Source: Streptomyces hygroscopicus
GTDB taxonomy: Bacteria > Actinomycetota > Actinomycetes > Streptomycetales > Streptomycetaceae
DNA length: 64,000 nt
NCBI RefSeq assembly: GCF_026168105.1
Contig: NZ_LBMW01000024.1
Coordinates: forward strand, 58,409-122,408
Reading direction: 5' to 3'
Shown here: in pieces, positions 39,708 through 48,740 of the stretch
Layout: every line of letters begins with the position of its first letter
Position numbering within the stretch: position 1 is the first letter of the stretch
Notes under the pieces: generated by a model
What the model was told of the DNA's origin: nothing
Databases searched by the model: none
What the model saw: the letters and a program-made list of their open reading frames with translations, nothing else
Translations under genes and position numbers: made by a program

Positions 39708-40622
39708 ATGATGCGAGAGGTCACTGCAACCCGCTACATCGGGCCCCTCCGCTCCGGCGGCTCCGTGCCCGGGGTCATCGAGGCCGACGACCTGGGCACA
39801 TACGTCGTGAAGTTCACCGGCTCCGCTCAGGGCGTGAAGGCGCTGGTTGCCGAGGTGATCGTAGGGGAGCTGGCACGCAGGCTCGGGCTGCGCGTCCCGG
39901 AGCTGGTCCTCGCCCACTTCGACCCGGCGATCGCCGCGCACGAACCGCACCAGGAGGTGCGCGACCTGCTGAACGCGAGCCCCGGCATCAATCTGGGCAT
40001 GGACTACCTGCCGGGCGCGCGGGACTTCACTCCGGAGGTCGCCAGGGCCTGCACGGTCGACCCGCTGGAGGCGGGCAGGATCATCTGGCTCGACGCCCTG
40101 ACGGTGAACGTCGACCGCACCGTTCACAGCTCCAACCTCATGGTCTGGCCCACTCTCGGCACCGCGCCCCCGCGGCTGTGGCTGATCGACCACGGCGCCG
40201 CGCTGGTCTTCCACCACCGCTGGGACGCCTCCGCACCGGAGAAGGCGTACGACTTCCGGCACCACGCCCTCGGCAACTTCACTCCGGACACGCCGGCCGC
40301 CGACGCCGAGCTGGCTCCGCGGGTGACCGAGGAACTGCTGCGCGAAGTCACCGCCGAGGTCCCCGACACCTGGCTGGCAGGTGAACCGGGCTTCGCGACA
40401 CCCGGGGAGGTCCGGGACGCGTACGTGGACTACCTCACCGCCCGGGTCAAGGCGTCCGAGGCCTGGCTGCCCACCGACTTCCCCACCCGGGAGGAACTCG
40501 CCGCCGAGGAGGCCCTGCGCGCGGCACGGACACAGCGAGGCCGGCCGGACTGGCTCAAACGGGTCCCGGACCTGCACGGCAAACCGGCGGCGGAACAGGA
40601 TTGGTCGGTGCACCTCGGATGA
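39708..40622 (+). CDS. HipA-like Ser/Thr kinase family protein (HipA_2 type)
   Basis: A 304-residue stand-alone kinase-fold protein related to HipA but lacking the N-terminal domain, and with no HipB-type antitoxin gene adjacent. The N-lobe Lys is in GTYVVKFTGSAQG and the Glu helix in KALVAEVIVGELAR. The catalytic loop is LDALTVNVDRTVHSSNLMV, and the metal-binding Asp is in LWLIDHGAALVF. All key residues look intact, so it may phosphorylate a protein. The start is ATG-ATG after TGGAGCCTTGAAAG. Its stop overlaps the start of a SelT/W/H-type protein (ATGA), implying a functional pair. Confidence 0.82.
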   Translation: MMREVTATRYIGPLRSGGSVPGVIEADDLGTYVVKFTGSAQGVKALVAEVIVGELARRLGLRVPELVLAHFDPAIAAHEPHQEVRDLLNASPGINLGMDYLPGARDFTPEVARACTVDPLEAGRIIWLDALTVNVDRTVHSSNLMVWPTLGTAPPRLWLIDHGAALVFHHRWDASAPEKAYDFRHHALGNFTPDTPAADAELAPRVTEELLREVTAEVPDTWLAGEPGFATPGEVRDAYVDYLTARVKASEAWLPTDFPTREELAAEEALRAARTQRGRPDWLKRVPDLHGKPAAEQDWSVHLG

Positions 40623-40918
40623 CAGACACCTCCGGAACGGAGATCCACCGCGTCCAGATCGAGTACTGCACCCAGTGCCGCTGGCTGCCGCGCGCGGCCT
40701 GGCTGGCGCAGGAACTGCTCACGACGTTCGAGACGGAGCTGACCGACCTGTCCCTGAAGCCGGGCACGGGCGGCGTCTTCGTGGTGCGGGTGGACGACAA
40801 GGTCGTCTGGGACCGCCGCGAGCAGGGTTTCCCGGAGCCCACGGCGGTCAAGCGCCTGGTACGCGACCGAGTGGCCCCGGGAAAGCCCCTGGGCCACTCG
40901 GAGAAGCCGGCCCAGTGA
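40619..40918 (+). CDS. SelT/SelW/SelH-family (Rdx) CxxC protein
   Basis: A 99-residue thioredoxin-like Rdx-family protein. The redox motif is C17-T-Q-C20 in QIEYCTQCRWLPRAAWLAQELL, and the second half has FVVRVDDKVVWDRREQGFPE, the family's beta-hairpin and conserved WDR segment. Eukaryotic relatives carry selenocysteine at the second position; here it is Cys, so no recoding is involved. Start ATG overlaps the HipA-like kinase stop. A malate synthase gene converges one base after its stop. Redox partner unknown. Confidence 0.85.
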   Translation: MTDTSGTEIHRVQIEYCTQCRWLPRAAWLAQELLTTFETELTDLSLKPGTGGVFVVRVDDKVVWDRREQGFPEPTAVKRLVRDRVAPGKPLGHSEKPAQ

Positions 40919-40919
40919 T

Positions 40920-42539
<1,620 letters not shown>

Positions 42540-42660
42540 GAGCTGTCACTTCCTTCGGCAAGCTGATGTGAAGACCCCGCGGCACTGGGTGCCAGGCAGC
42601 CCGGACGCGGCTGACCGTGCCTGGAGAGCGGGCAGGCGCTTCTGAGCAGTGGATACTAGT

Positions 42661-42692
42661 TTCCTCATGGTGGAAGTTCAATGATTTGTTGA
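42661..42692. promoter_or_regulatory. Candidate AllR operator upstream of malate synthase
   Basis: TTCC-N7-GGAA (42661-42675) followed one base later by TTCAA-N6-GTTGA (42677-42692), about 120-150 bases upstream of the aceB start. The same two spaced motifs occur before allantoinase. IclR-family proteins commonly bind such 15-16 bp sites. Confidence 0.6.
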
Positions 42693-42741
42693 CATCGAGA
42701 TTCTCCGTCTCGAGGCAAGGTGGCGCTCAGTGCCACCCCGT

Positions 42742-43368
42742 TCACTCCAGGTGGATCAAGTCGCCCTGCTCGTCGATGTCGTAGGGCCGTGCCACATCCC
42801 CGCACTCGACGAGTGTGATGGCGTCCCGGTGGGTTTTCAGATAGGCGCGGGCCCCTCGGTCGCCCGTGGCCGTGGCCGCGATGCCGGCCCAGTGGGCCGA
42901 GCCGAAGAGGACCGGATGCCCGCGCACGCCCTCGTACGCGGCCGACACCAGTGATGTCTCGTCCTCGTACGCGGCGAGGACGCGAGCCACCGCCTCCGGG
43001 CCGATGCCGGGCTGGTCGACGAGCGAGACCAGGGCCGCCCGGGCGCCCGTCCCGGCGAGCGAGCCGAGCCCGGCCCGCAACGAGGAGCCCATGCCCTGCT
43101 CCCAGCCGGGGTTGTCCACCAGGACGCAGCCGGTGAGGTCCGCGCGCTCCCGCACGGTGTCGGCCGCGGCCCCCAGCACCACATGCACCCGGGCGCACCC
43201 CGCCGCACGCAGGACGCCCACCGCATGCTCAACCAGCGGCCGTCCTCGGTGTCCGAGCAGAGCCTTGGGCCGTCCGCCCAGCCGTCGCCCGCCGCCGGCC
43301 GCGAGGAGCAGTCCGGCGACTGGATTCTCGTCGTGCTCGTCGTGCTCGTCGTGCTCGTTGCGCGTCAT
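42742..43368 (-). CDS. MobA/MocA-like nucleotidyltransferase
   Basis: A ~208-residue Rossmann-type nucleotidyltransferase of the molybdenum-cofactor cytidylyl/guanylyltransferase group (MobA, MocA, CofC relatives). The nucleotide-binding motif is AGLLLAAGGGRRLGGRPKALL; LVDNPGWEQGMGSSLRAGL and ALVSLVDQPGI carry the substrate and metal-binding Asp. Members often sit near xanthine dehydrogenase genes and mature molybdenum hydroxylases, which would fit purine catabolism, but no xdh gene is in the window. The start gives an N-terminus with three HDE repeats from a 9-bp tandem repeat (43331-43359). Confidence 0.8.
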   Translation of the reverse strand: MTRNEHDEHDEHDENPVAGLLLAAGGGRRLGGRPKALLGHRGRPLVEHAVGVLRAAGCARVHVVLGAAADTVRERADLTGCVLVDNPGWEQGMGSSLRAGLGSLAGTGARAALVSLVDQPGIGPEAVARVLAAYEDETSLVSAAYEGVRGHPVLFGSAHWAGIAATATGDRGARAYLKTHRDAITLVECGDVARPYDIDEQGDLIHLE

Positions 43369-43408
43369 ATGTCCTGCATACCTGAACCCGCCGCGACCGC
43401 CCGCCGTC

Positions 43409-43440
43409 CCCCGGGAAAATGACCCCCCGGTTTCCCGGGG
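43409..43440. promoter_or_regulatory. Perfect inverted repeat in a divergent promoter region
   Basis: CCCCGGGAAA-N12-TTTCCCGGGG, perfect 10-bp arms, lies between the minus-strand nucleotidyltransferase (start 43368) and the plus-strand gene at 43579. Because both genes read away from it, an operator is more likely than a terminator. Confidence 0.5.
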
Positions 43441-43578
43441 CTGAATTTCCGTCCCCACGGTGGCGCCCGCCGCGCCGGGTGGCGTTTACTGGCCCGCGTC
43501 CCCCGGCGCCCGGCCGACGCGACGGGGCACCGGGTGACATGTCGAAGCCGTGCGCACGAAGGGTGCGAGGGGGGAGCT

Positions 43579-43893
43579 GTGTTGCGGAGCTTGGGGCAGA
43601 GGCCAGTGACCGGCAGCGAAGAGGACCCCAGGGTGGCGGAACTGCGGACCGCCGTGTCCCGGCTGCGGCGTGAACTGGCCGCGTATCCCGCCGAGTTCCC
43701 CGACCGGGCCATCGCCGAGGACGAACTCGCCGCGCTCGCCGCGATGGCCCTGAGCGGTGCCCCCGAGATACCGCGTCTGCGTCGCTCCTTGCTGCTGATC
43801 GCCGGTGCGATCGGCTCGGTCAGTGCCCTGGCCGGAGGGCTCACGGACGTCCGCGACGCGGTGGAGCTCTTCGGGGAGCCGCCGCGCGGCTGA
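43579..43893 (+). CDS. Small hypothetical protein, helical with C-terminal hydrophobic segment (possibly DUF5955)
   Basis: A ~104-residue protein: a charged helix-rich N-terminal half (RTAVSRLRRELAAYPAEFPD, IAEDELAALAAMALSG) and a hydrophobic segment SLLLIAGAIGSVSALAGG near residue 75, then VRDAVELFGEPPR. It resembles a short actinobacterial protein family I recall as DUF5955; that name is uncertain. The GTG start is preceded by GAGGGGGGAGCT; TTG one codon later is possible. Function unknown; position next to the allantoin genes may be incidental. Confidence 0.65.
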   Translation: MLRSLGQRPVTGSEEDPRVAELRTAVSRLRRELAAYPAEFPDRAIAEDELAALAAMALSGAPEIPRLRRSLLLIAGAIGSVSALAGGLTDVRDAVELFGEPPRG

Positions 43894-43926
43894 CGGGCGG
43901 CGGCCGACCGTGCGCGCGGTCCCGGA

Positions 43927-44205
43927 CTACGCCCGCCGCCGGATGACCCCCTGCTGCGAGGCCACCGCCACCGCCGCGGTGCGCGAGTCGACACCCAACT
44001 TCGCGTAGACGTGCACCAGATGGGACTTCACGGTCGCCTGGCTCAGGCACAGCCGCTTGCTGATCTGCAGGTTGGACAGTCCCTCCTGGACAAGCTCCAG
44101 GACTTCCAGTTCGCGGCGGCCGATGACGGGTTCAGGTCGGCGGAGACGGTGGCAGGCCGACGACCGTGTACGGCCGATGACAGGGTCAGGGCCCAGGCGA
44201 CGGTG
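43927..44205 (-). pseudogene. LuxR-type HTH fragment in frame behind the IclR gene
   Basis: The 92 codons after the IclR stop are open in the same frame and end in TAG. The last ~65 encode a complete LuxR/GerE helix-turn-helix: IGRRELEVLELVQEGLSNLQ, SKRLCLSQATVKSHLVHVYA, KLGVDSRTAAVAVA. No ATG, GTG or TTG start precedes the HTH, and no receiver or sensor domain exists. It is most likely the tail of a lost NarL-type response regulator, joined by deletion to the IclR gene. Read-through of the single TGA would give an IclR-LuxR fusion, which cannot be excluded. Confidence 0.75.
44117..44190. repeat. Imperfect direct repeat at the IclR/LuxR junction
   Basis: Two 20-bp copies, 44117-44136 and 44171-44190, agree at 18 positions (CGGCCGATGAC-GGTTCAGG type) and start 54 bases apart. 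They flank the join between the IclR stop and the LuxR HTH, consistent with a small duplication during the rearrangement. Confidence 0.65.
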
Positions 44206-45009
44206 TCACGCCGGCGAGCCCGAACTCGCCAGGGCCTCGGACAGTTCCGTCGCCACCTGCTGGAGCACCGGCACGATCTGTTCGGTCGCGGCCTCCGTGA
44301 CCCGGCCCGCCGGGCCGGAGATCGAGATCGCCGCGGCCGTCGGGGAGTCGGGCACGGACACCGCGAGACAACGGACCCCTATCTCCTGCTCGTTGTCGTC
44401 GACCGCGTAGCCGAGCCGGCGCACCTCCTCCAGCGCCTCGAGGAACGCGTCGGGCGTGATGATCGTCTTCTCGGTCGCGGCGGGCATGCCCGTGCGTGCG
44501 AGCAGCGCCCGGACCTGCTCCGGCGGCTCGTTCGCGAGCAGCGCCTTCCCCACGCCCGTGGAGTGCGGCAGCACCCGACGGCCCACCTCGGTGAACATCC
44601 GCATCGAGTGCTTGGACGGCACCTGCGCCACGTACACGATCTCGTCGCCGTCGAGCAGTGCCATGTTCGCGGTCTCGCCGGTCTCCTCGACCAGGCGCGC
44701 GAGGTAGGGGCGGGCCCAGGTGCCGAGCAGCCGGGACGCCGACTCTCCGAGCCGGATCAGCCGGGGGCCGAGCGCATAGCGGCGGTTGGGCTGCTGGCGT
44801 ACGTAACCGCAGACCACCAGCGTGCGCATCAGGCGGTGAATCGTGGGCAGCGGAAGCCCGCTGCTTGCGGACAGCTCGCTGAGGCCGACCTCGCCGCCCG
44901 CGTCCGCCATCCGCTCCAGCAGGTCGAAGGCGCGCTCGAGGGACTGGACTCCACCGCCGGCGGCGGACTTGGCGGGGGCGTCGCTGGCACTGGACGTCGA
45001 CGTCGGCAC
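44206..45009 (-). CDS. allR: IclR-family regulator of allantoin genes (AllR-like)
   Basis: A ~267-residue IclR protein: winged helix (about 25-85: SLERAFDLLERMADAGGEVG, LPLPTIHRLMRTLVVCGYV) and IclR effector domain (TGETANMALLDGDEIVYVAQ, HSTGVGKALLA, GYAVDDNEQEIGVRCLAV). In Streptomyces coelicolor the IclR protein next to the allantoinase gene, AllR, represses allantoin-pathway genes and responds to pathway metabolites such as allantoate or glyoxylate. Gene order here (malate synthase, IclR, divergent allantoinase-allantoicase) supports the same role. The GTG start follows CGAAAGGAGCGCGCC. A LuxR HTH remnant continues in frame after its stop. Confidence 0.88.
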   Translation of the reverse strand: MPTSTSSASDAPAKSAAGGGVQSLERAFDLLERMADAGGEVGLSELSASSGLPLPTIHRLMRTLVVCGYVRQQPNRRYALGPRLIRLGESASRLLGTWARPYLARLVEETGETANMALLDGDEIVYVAQVPSKHSMRMFTEVGRRVLPHSTGVGKALLANEPPEQVRALLARTGMPAATEKTIITPDAFLEALEEVRRLGYAVDDNEQEIGVRCLAVSVPDSPTAAAISISGPAGRVTEAATEQIVPVLQQVATELSEALASSGSPA

Positions 45010-45099
45010 GGCGCGCTCCTTTCGGGACTGCGGGAAGGGCAGAAGCCTACCCGGCAGCCGGTTGAGTCCCTGGTTTGTGCAGAGCTGCGTTCTGCTGCT

Positions 45100-45219
45100 C
45101 GGAATCATAATTCCGCTTTACGGAAACGTCCAGAGTGGGCGCGTCGAGGGCGTCGCTGAGAAGTGTGCCCTTGACGGCGCGGGGGGCGGGGGCGAAGATT
45201 TCTTCAACAGAACGTTGAA
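45100..45219. promoter_or_regulatory. Operators in the allR-allB divergent promoter
   Basis: Three dyads: CGGAAT-CATA-ATTCCG (45100-45115), TTCC-N7-GGAA within TTCCG-CTTTA-CGGAA (45111-45125), and TTCAAC-AGAAC-GTTGAA (45203-45219, a perfect 6-bp-arm palindrome). The second and third recur in the same spacing classes upstream of malate synthase. They are the best candidates for AllR binding. Confidence 0.65.
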
Positions 45220-45280
45220 TTCCGTACGTGGAGGTACATCCCGCCTCCCGGCAGCGGAACGGCGGCAGAGAGGGGTCCGG

Positions 45281-46618
45281 GTGTCCGACGCTGAACTGGT
45301 GCTGCGCTCGACGCGCGTCATCACCCCCGAAGGGACGCGTGCCGCGTCGGTCGCCGTCGCCGGGGGCACGATCGCGGCCGTACTGCCGTACGACGCCGAC
45401 GTACCGTCCGGAGCCCGTCTGGAGGACCTCGGCGACGACGTTCTGCTGCCAGGGCTGGTCGACACCCACGTCCACGTCAACGATCCGGGGCGCACCGAGT
45501 GGGAGGGCTTCTGGACCGCCACACGCGCGGCGGCGGCCGGCGGCATCACCACCCTGATCGACATGCCGCTCAACTCCCTGCCGCCGACCACGACGGTCGA
45601 CCACCTCCGCGTCAAGCGTGAGGTGGCCCGGGACAAGGCCCATGTCGACGTCGGCTTCTGGGGCGGCGCGCTGCCCGGCAACGTCAAGGACCTGCGCGCG
45701 CTGCACGACGCGGGCGTCTTCGGCTTCAAGGCGTTCCTGTCACCGTCGGGCGTGGACGAGTTCCCGCACCTCGACCAGGAGCAACTCGCCCGTTCCCTGG
45801 CGGAGATCGCCGGATTCGGCGGACTGCTCATCGTGCATGCCGAGGACCCGCGACACCTCGCCGCCGCCCCTCAGCAGGGCGGCCCCAGGTACGCCGACTT
45901 CCTCGCCAGCCGCCCGCGCGACGCCGAGGACACGGCCGTCGCACACCTCATCACGCAGGCGAAGCGGCTCGACGCGCGCGTCCACGTGCTGCACCTGTCC
46001 TCCGGCGACTCGCTGCCGCAGATCGCCGCCGCCAGGGCCGAGGGCGTACGGATCACGGTGGAGACCTGCCCCCACTACCTCACTCTGACGGCCGAGGAAG
46101 TCCCGGACGGGGCGAGCGAGTTCAAGTGCTGCCCGCCCATCCGCGAGGCCGCCAACCAGGACCTGCTGTGGCAGGCGCTCGCGGACGGCACGATCGATTG
46201 CGTGGTCACCGACCACTCCCCGTCGACGGCCGACCTGAAGACCGACGACTTCGCGACCGCCTGGGGCGGCATCTCCGGCCTGCAGCTGAGCCTGCCGGCG
46301 GTGTGGACCCAGGCCCGCGCGCGCGGCCACGGCCTCGAGGACGTGGTCCGCTGGATGTCCGCGCGCACGGCAGGGCTGGCGGGGCTCGACCGGAAGGGCG
46401 CCATCGAGGCGGGCCGCGACGCCGACTTCGCGGTGCTCGCGCCCGACGCGACCTTCACCGTGGACCCGGCGGCCCTCCAGCACCGCAACCGGGTCACGGC
46501 ATACGCGGGCAGGACCCTGTACGGCGTCGTCAGGTCCACCTGGCTGCGCGGCGAACGCATCGTGGCGGACGGCGAGTTCACCGGGCCGAAGGGCCGACTG
46601 CTCAGCAGAACCGACTGA
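45281..46618 (+). CDS. allB: Allantoinase
   Basis: A 445-residue cyclic amidohydrolase that opens allantoin to allantoate. Metal ligands are visible: HVHVND (in GLVDTHVHVNDPGR), the carboxylated Lys in FGFKAFLSPSGVDEF, His in IVHAED and in HVLHLSSGD, and Asp in VVTDHSPS. The VNDPGRTEWEGF motif and ETCPHYLTLTAEEV are typical of allantoinase rather than hydantoinase or dihydroorotase. The GTG at 45281 follows AGAGGGGTCC and puts the first strand at the right place. It is divergent from allR and followed by allantoicase. Confidence 0.95.
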   Translation: MSDAELVLRSTRVITPEGTRAASVAVAGGTIAAVLPYDADVPSGARLEDLGDDVLLPGLVDTHVHVNDPGRTEWEGFWTATRAAAAGGITTLIDMPLNSLPPTTTVDHLRVKREVARDKAHVDVGFWGGALPGNVKDLRALHDAGVFGFKAFLSPSGVDEFPHLDQEQLARSLAEIAGFGGLLIVHAEDPRHLAAAPQQGGPRYADFLASRPRDAEDTAVAHLITQAKRLDARVHVLHLSSGDSLPQIAAARAEGVRITVETCPHYLTLTAEEVPDGASEFKCCPPIREAANQDLLWQALADGTIDCVVTDHSPSTADLKTDDFATAWGGISGLQLSLPAVWTQARARGHGLEDVVRWMSARTAGLAGLDRKGAIEAGRDADFAVLAPDATFTVDPAALQHRNRVTAYAGRTLYGVVRSTWLRGERIVADGEFTGPKGRLLSRTD

Positions 46619-46670
46619 CTCCCCCTCCCGCATCCGCAGCGGCCGACCCCGAAAGGAAGACCTGATCACC

Positions 46671-47786
46671 GTGACGGCGATTCCCAGCTTCACCGGCGAC
46701 GCGAACCCGTACGGAGGCGGCGACCCGTACGCGGACTACCGCACCGCCGACTTCCCCTTCACCCGCTACGCCGACCTCGCCGACCGACGGCTCGGCGCCG
46801 GGGTCATCGCCGCCAACGACGAATTCTTCGCCCAGCGCGAGAACCTGCTGGTGCCGGAGCGCGCCGAGTTCGACCCCGAGCACTTCGGGCACAAGGGCAA
46901 GGTCATGGACGGCTGGGAGACCCGGCGTCGCCGCGGCGCCTCGGCCGAGCACCCCTGGCCGACGCCGCAGGACCACGACTGGGCGCTGGTCCGCCTCGGC
47001 GCGCCCGGCGTCATCCGCGGCATCGTCGTCGACACGGCCCACTTCCGGGGCAACTACCCGCAGGCGGTGTCCATCGAGGCCGCTTCCGTGGCCGGTTCCC
47101 CGTCACCGGAGGAGCTGCTGTCCGACGACGTGAAGTGGACAACCCTGGTTCCGCGCACGCCCGTCGGCGGCCATGCGGCCAACGGCTTCGAGGTGCGCGC
47201 CGAGCAGCGCTTCACACACCTGCGCGTCAACCAGCACCCCGACGGCGGCATCGCGCGCCTGCGCGTGTACGGCGAAGTGGTGCCGGATGCGGCGTGGCTG
47301 GAGGCGCTGGGCACCTTCGACGTCGTGGCCCTGGAGAACGGGGGCCAGGTCGAGGACGCCTCCAACCTCTTCTACTCGCCCGCCACCAACACCATCCGGC
47401 CCGGCCGCTCCCGCACGATGGACGACGGCTGGGAGACGCGGCGGCGGCGTGACCGGGGCAACGACTGGATCCGCTACCGGCTGGTGGCCCGGTCGCAGAT
47501 CCGGGCGCTCGAGATCGACACGGCTTGTCTGAAGGGGAACTCGGCGGGCTGGGCGTCGGTCTCGGTCAGGGACGGAGAGGACGGTGAGTGGCGCGAGATC
47601 CTGCCGCGCACGCGCCTCCAGCCCGACACCAACCACCGTTTCGTGTTGCCCGCCGCCGCCGTCGGCACGCACGCGCGCGTGGACATTTTTCCCGACGGAG
47701 GGATCTCGCGCCTGCGTCTGTTCGGCTCTCTGACCCAGGAGGGCGCGTCGCGTCTGGCGGCACGGCTCCAGGAGCTGGGCGGCTGA
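46671..47786 (+). CDS. alc: Allantoicase
   Basis: A 371-residue allantoicase, converting allantoate to ureidoglycolate and urea. It consists of two tandem galactose-binding-like (jelly-roll) repeats, each with the motif KVMDGWETRRRR / RTMDDGWETRRRR, IRGIVVDTAHFRGNYPQ / IRALEIDTACLKGNSAG and a final RLRVYGEV / RLRLFGSL strand. The GTG start is preceded by GAAAGGAAG at a slightly long distance. It forms an operon with allantoinase (52-base gap). With malate synthase it directs the purine ring carbon to glyoxylate use. Confidence 0.95.
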   Translation: MTAIPSFTGDANPYGGGDPYADYRTADFPFTRYADLADRRLGAGVIAANDEFFAQRENLLVPERAEFDPEHFGHKGKVMDGWETRRRRGASAEHPWPTPQDHDWALVRLGAPGVIRGIVVDTAHFRGNYPQAVSIEAASVAGSPSPEELLSDDVKWTTLVPRTPVGGHAANGFEVRAEQRFTHLRVNQHPDGGIARLRVYGEVVPDAAWLEALGTFDVVALENGGQVEDASNLFYSPATNTIRPGRSRTMDDGWETRRRRDRGNDWIRYRLVARSQIRALEIDTACLKGNSAGWASVSVRDGEDGEWREILPRTRLQPDTNHRFVLPAAAVGTHARVDIFPDGGISRLRLFGSLTQEGASRLAARLQELGG

Positions 47787-47799
47787 GCCCACCCGGACG

Positions 47800-47839
47800 C
47801 GCGGGGCGCACCGGCCCGACAGCACCGCGGCGCCCCGCG
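47800..47839. terminator. Terminator between convergent allantoicase and SDR genes
   Basis: A perfect 10-bp stem CGCGGGGCGC / GCGCCCCGCG with a 20-nt loop. An alternative stem CGGCGCCCC / GGGGCGCCG (47828-47836 with 47874-47882) could serve the opposite strand. Confidence 0.7.
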
Positions 47840-47888
47840 TCGGCGTGAAGTCCCGGCGCAGGGCGCAGAGTCCGGGGCGCCGGCAGGG

Positions 47889-48638
47889 TCATGCGGCGTG
47901 CCCGCCGTCCACCGCGAACTCCGCGCCCGTGACGTAGGACGCCTCCGCGCCCGCGAGATACACCACCATGGACGCCACCTCGTCGGCCGTCCCGAACCGG
48001 CCCAGCGCGGTCATCGCCGTCTGACGCGCCGCGTCCGGGCCGTCCGCCGGATTCATATCGGTGTCGATCGGACCCGGGTGGACGATGTTCGCCGTGATCC
48101 CGCGCGGGCCCAGCTCCCGCGCGAGCGCCTTCGTCAGGCCGATCAGGGCCGACTTGCTCGTCGCGTAGAGGGTCCCGCCCGGGCCCGGCACCCGCTGCGT
48201 CATGCACGTGCCGACGGTGACGATCCGCCCGCCGCGGCGCATGCGCGCGGCCGCCGCCCGGGACGCCAGGAAGACCCCGCGGACGTTCACCGCGAGGACG
48301 TGGTCGACATCGGCGTACGACAGGCTCTCCAGCGGGCCCAGACGTCCCACCCCCACGTTGTTCACCAGGACGTCGAGTCCGCCCAGCGCCTCGGCGGTGC
48401 GCTCCACCGCTCCCGCCGCCTCCTGCCCGTCCGCGGAGTCCGCGCGCAGGGCCACCGCCCGGCGGCCCACCGCCTCGACGGCCCGGACGACGTCCTGCGC
48501 CGCCTCCTTGCCGTTCACATAGGTGACGGCCACGTCCGCGCCGTCCCGGGCCAGACGCAGGGCCGTGGCCGCACCGATTCCGCGGCTGCCGCCGGTCACA
48601 AGGGCCACCTTGCCGTTCAGCGTTCCTTGAGAGCTCAT
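47889..48638 (-). CDS. Short-chain dehydrogenase/reductase (FabG-like)
   Basis: A 249-residue classical SDR. The cofactor motif VTGGSRGIGAATALRLARDG and the NNVGVG strand are present, and the active-site YxxxK is in GTLYATSKSALIGL. Thirteen residues before the Tyr, where the catalytic Ser usually sits, the sequence reads VGTCMT, so Cys (or a neighbouring Thr) replaces Ser. The enzyme may therefore have altered activity or use Thr. The ATG follows TTGAG(AGCTC) without a strong ribosome binding site. Substrate unknown; annotation as 3-oxoacyl-ACP reductase would be by similarity only. Confidence 0.85.
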   Translation of the reverse strand: MSSQGTLNGKVALVTGGSRGIGAATALRLARDGADVAVTYVNGKEAAQDVVRAVEAVGRRAVALRADSADGQEAAGAVERTAEALGGLDVLVNNVGVGRLGPLESLSYADVDHVLAVNVRGVFLASRAAAARMRRGGRIVTVGTCMTQRVPGPGGTLYATSKSALIGLTKALARELGPRGITANIVHPGPIDTDMNPADGPDAARQTAMTALGRFGTADEVASMVVYLAGAEASYVTGAEFAVDGGHAA

Positions 48639-48740
48639 GGTTCCATCCCAGCAGCAGCCGCCCCGCGGGTGCGGGCGACGCGCCTACGTCGACTTCGGCC
48701 GCCCGGAACTCTTCGGCCCGTCCGGTGCGTTCTAATCCGC

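Noticed and set aside
39708..40622. Classical HipBA toxin-antitoxin system
   Set aside because: No HipB-like helix-turn-helix gene precedes it and the N-terminal HipA domain is absent; only the kinase fold matches.
40619..40918. Selenocysteine protein
   Set aside because: The redox motif is CxxC with no in-frame TGA and no candidate SECIS-like element was looked for or needed.
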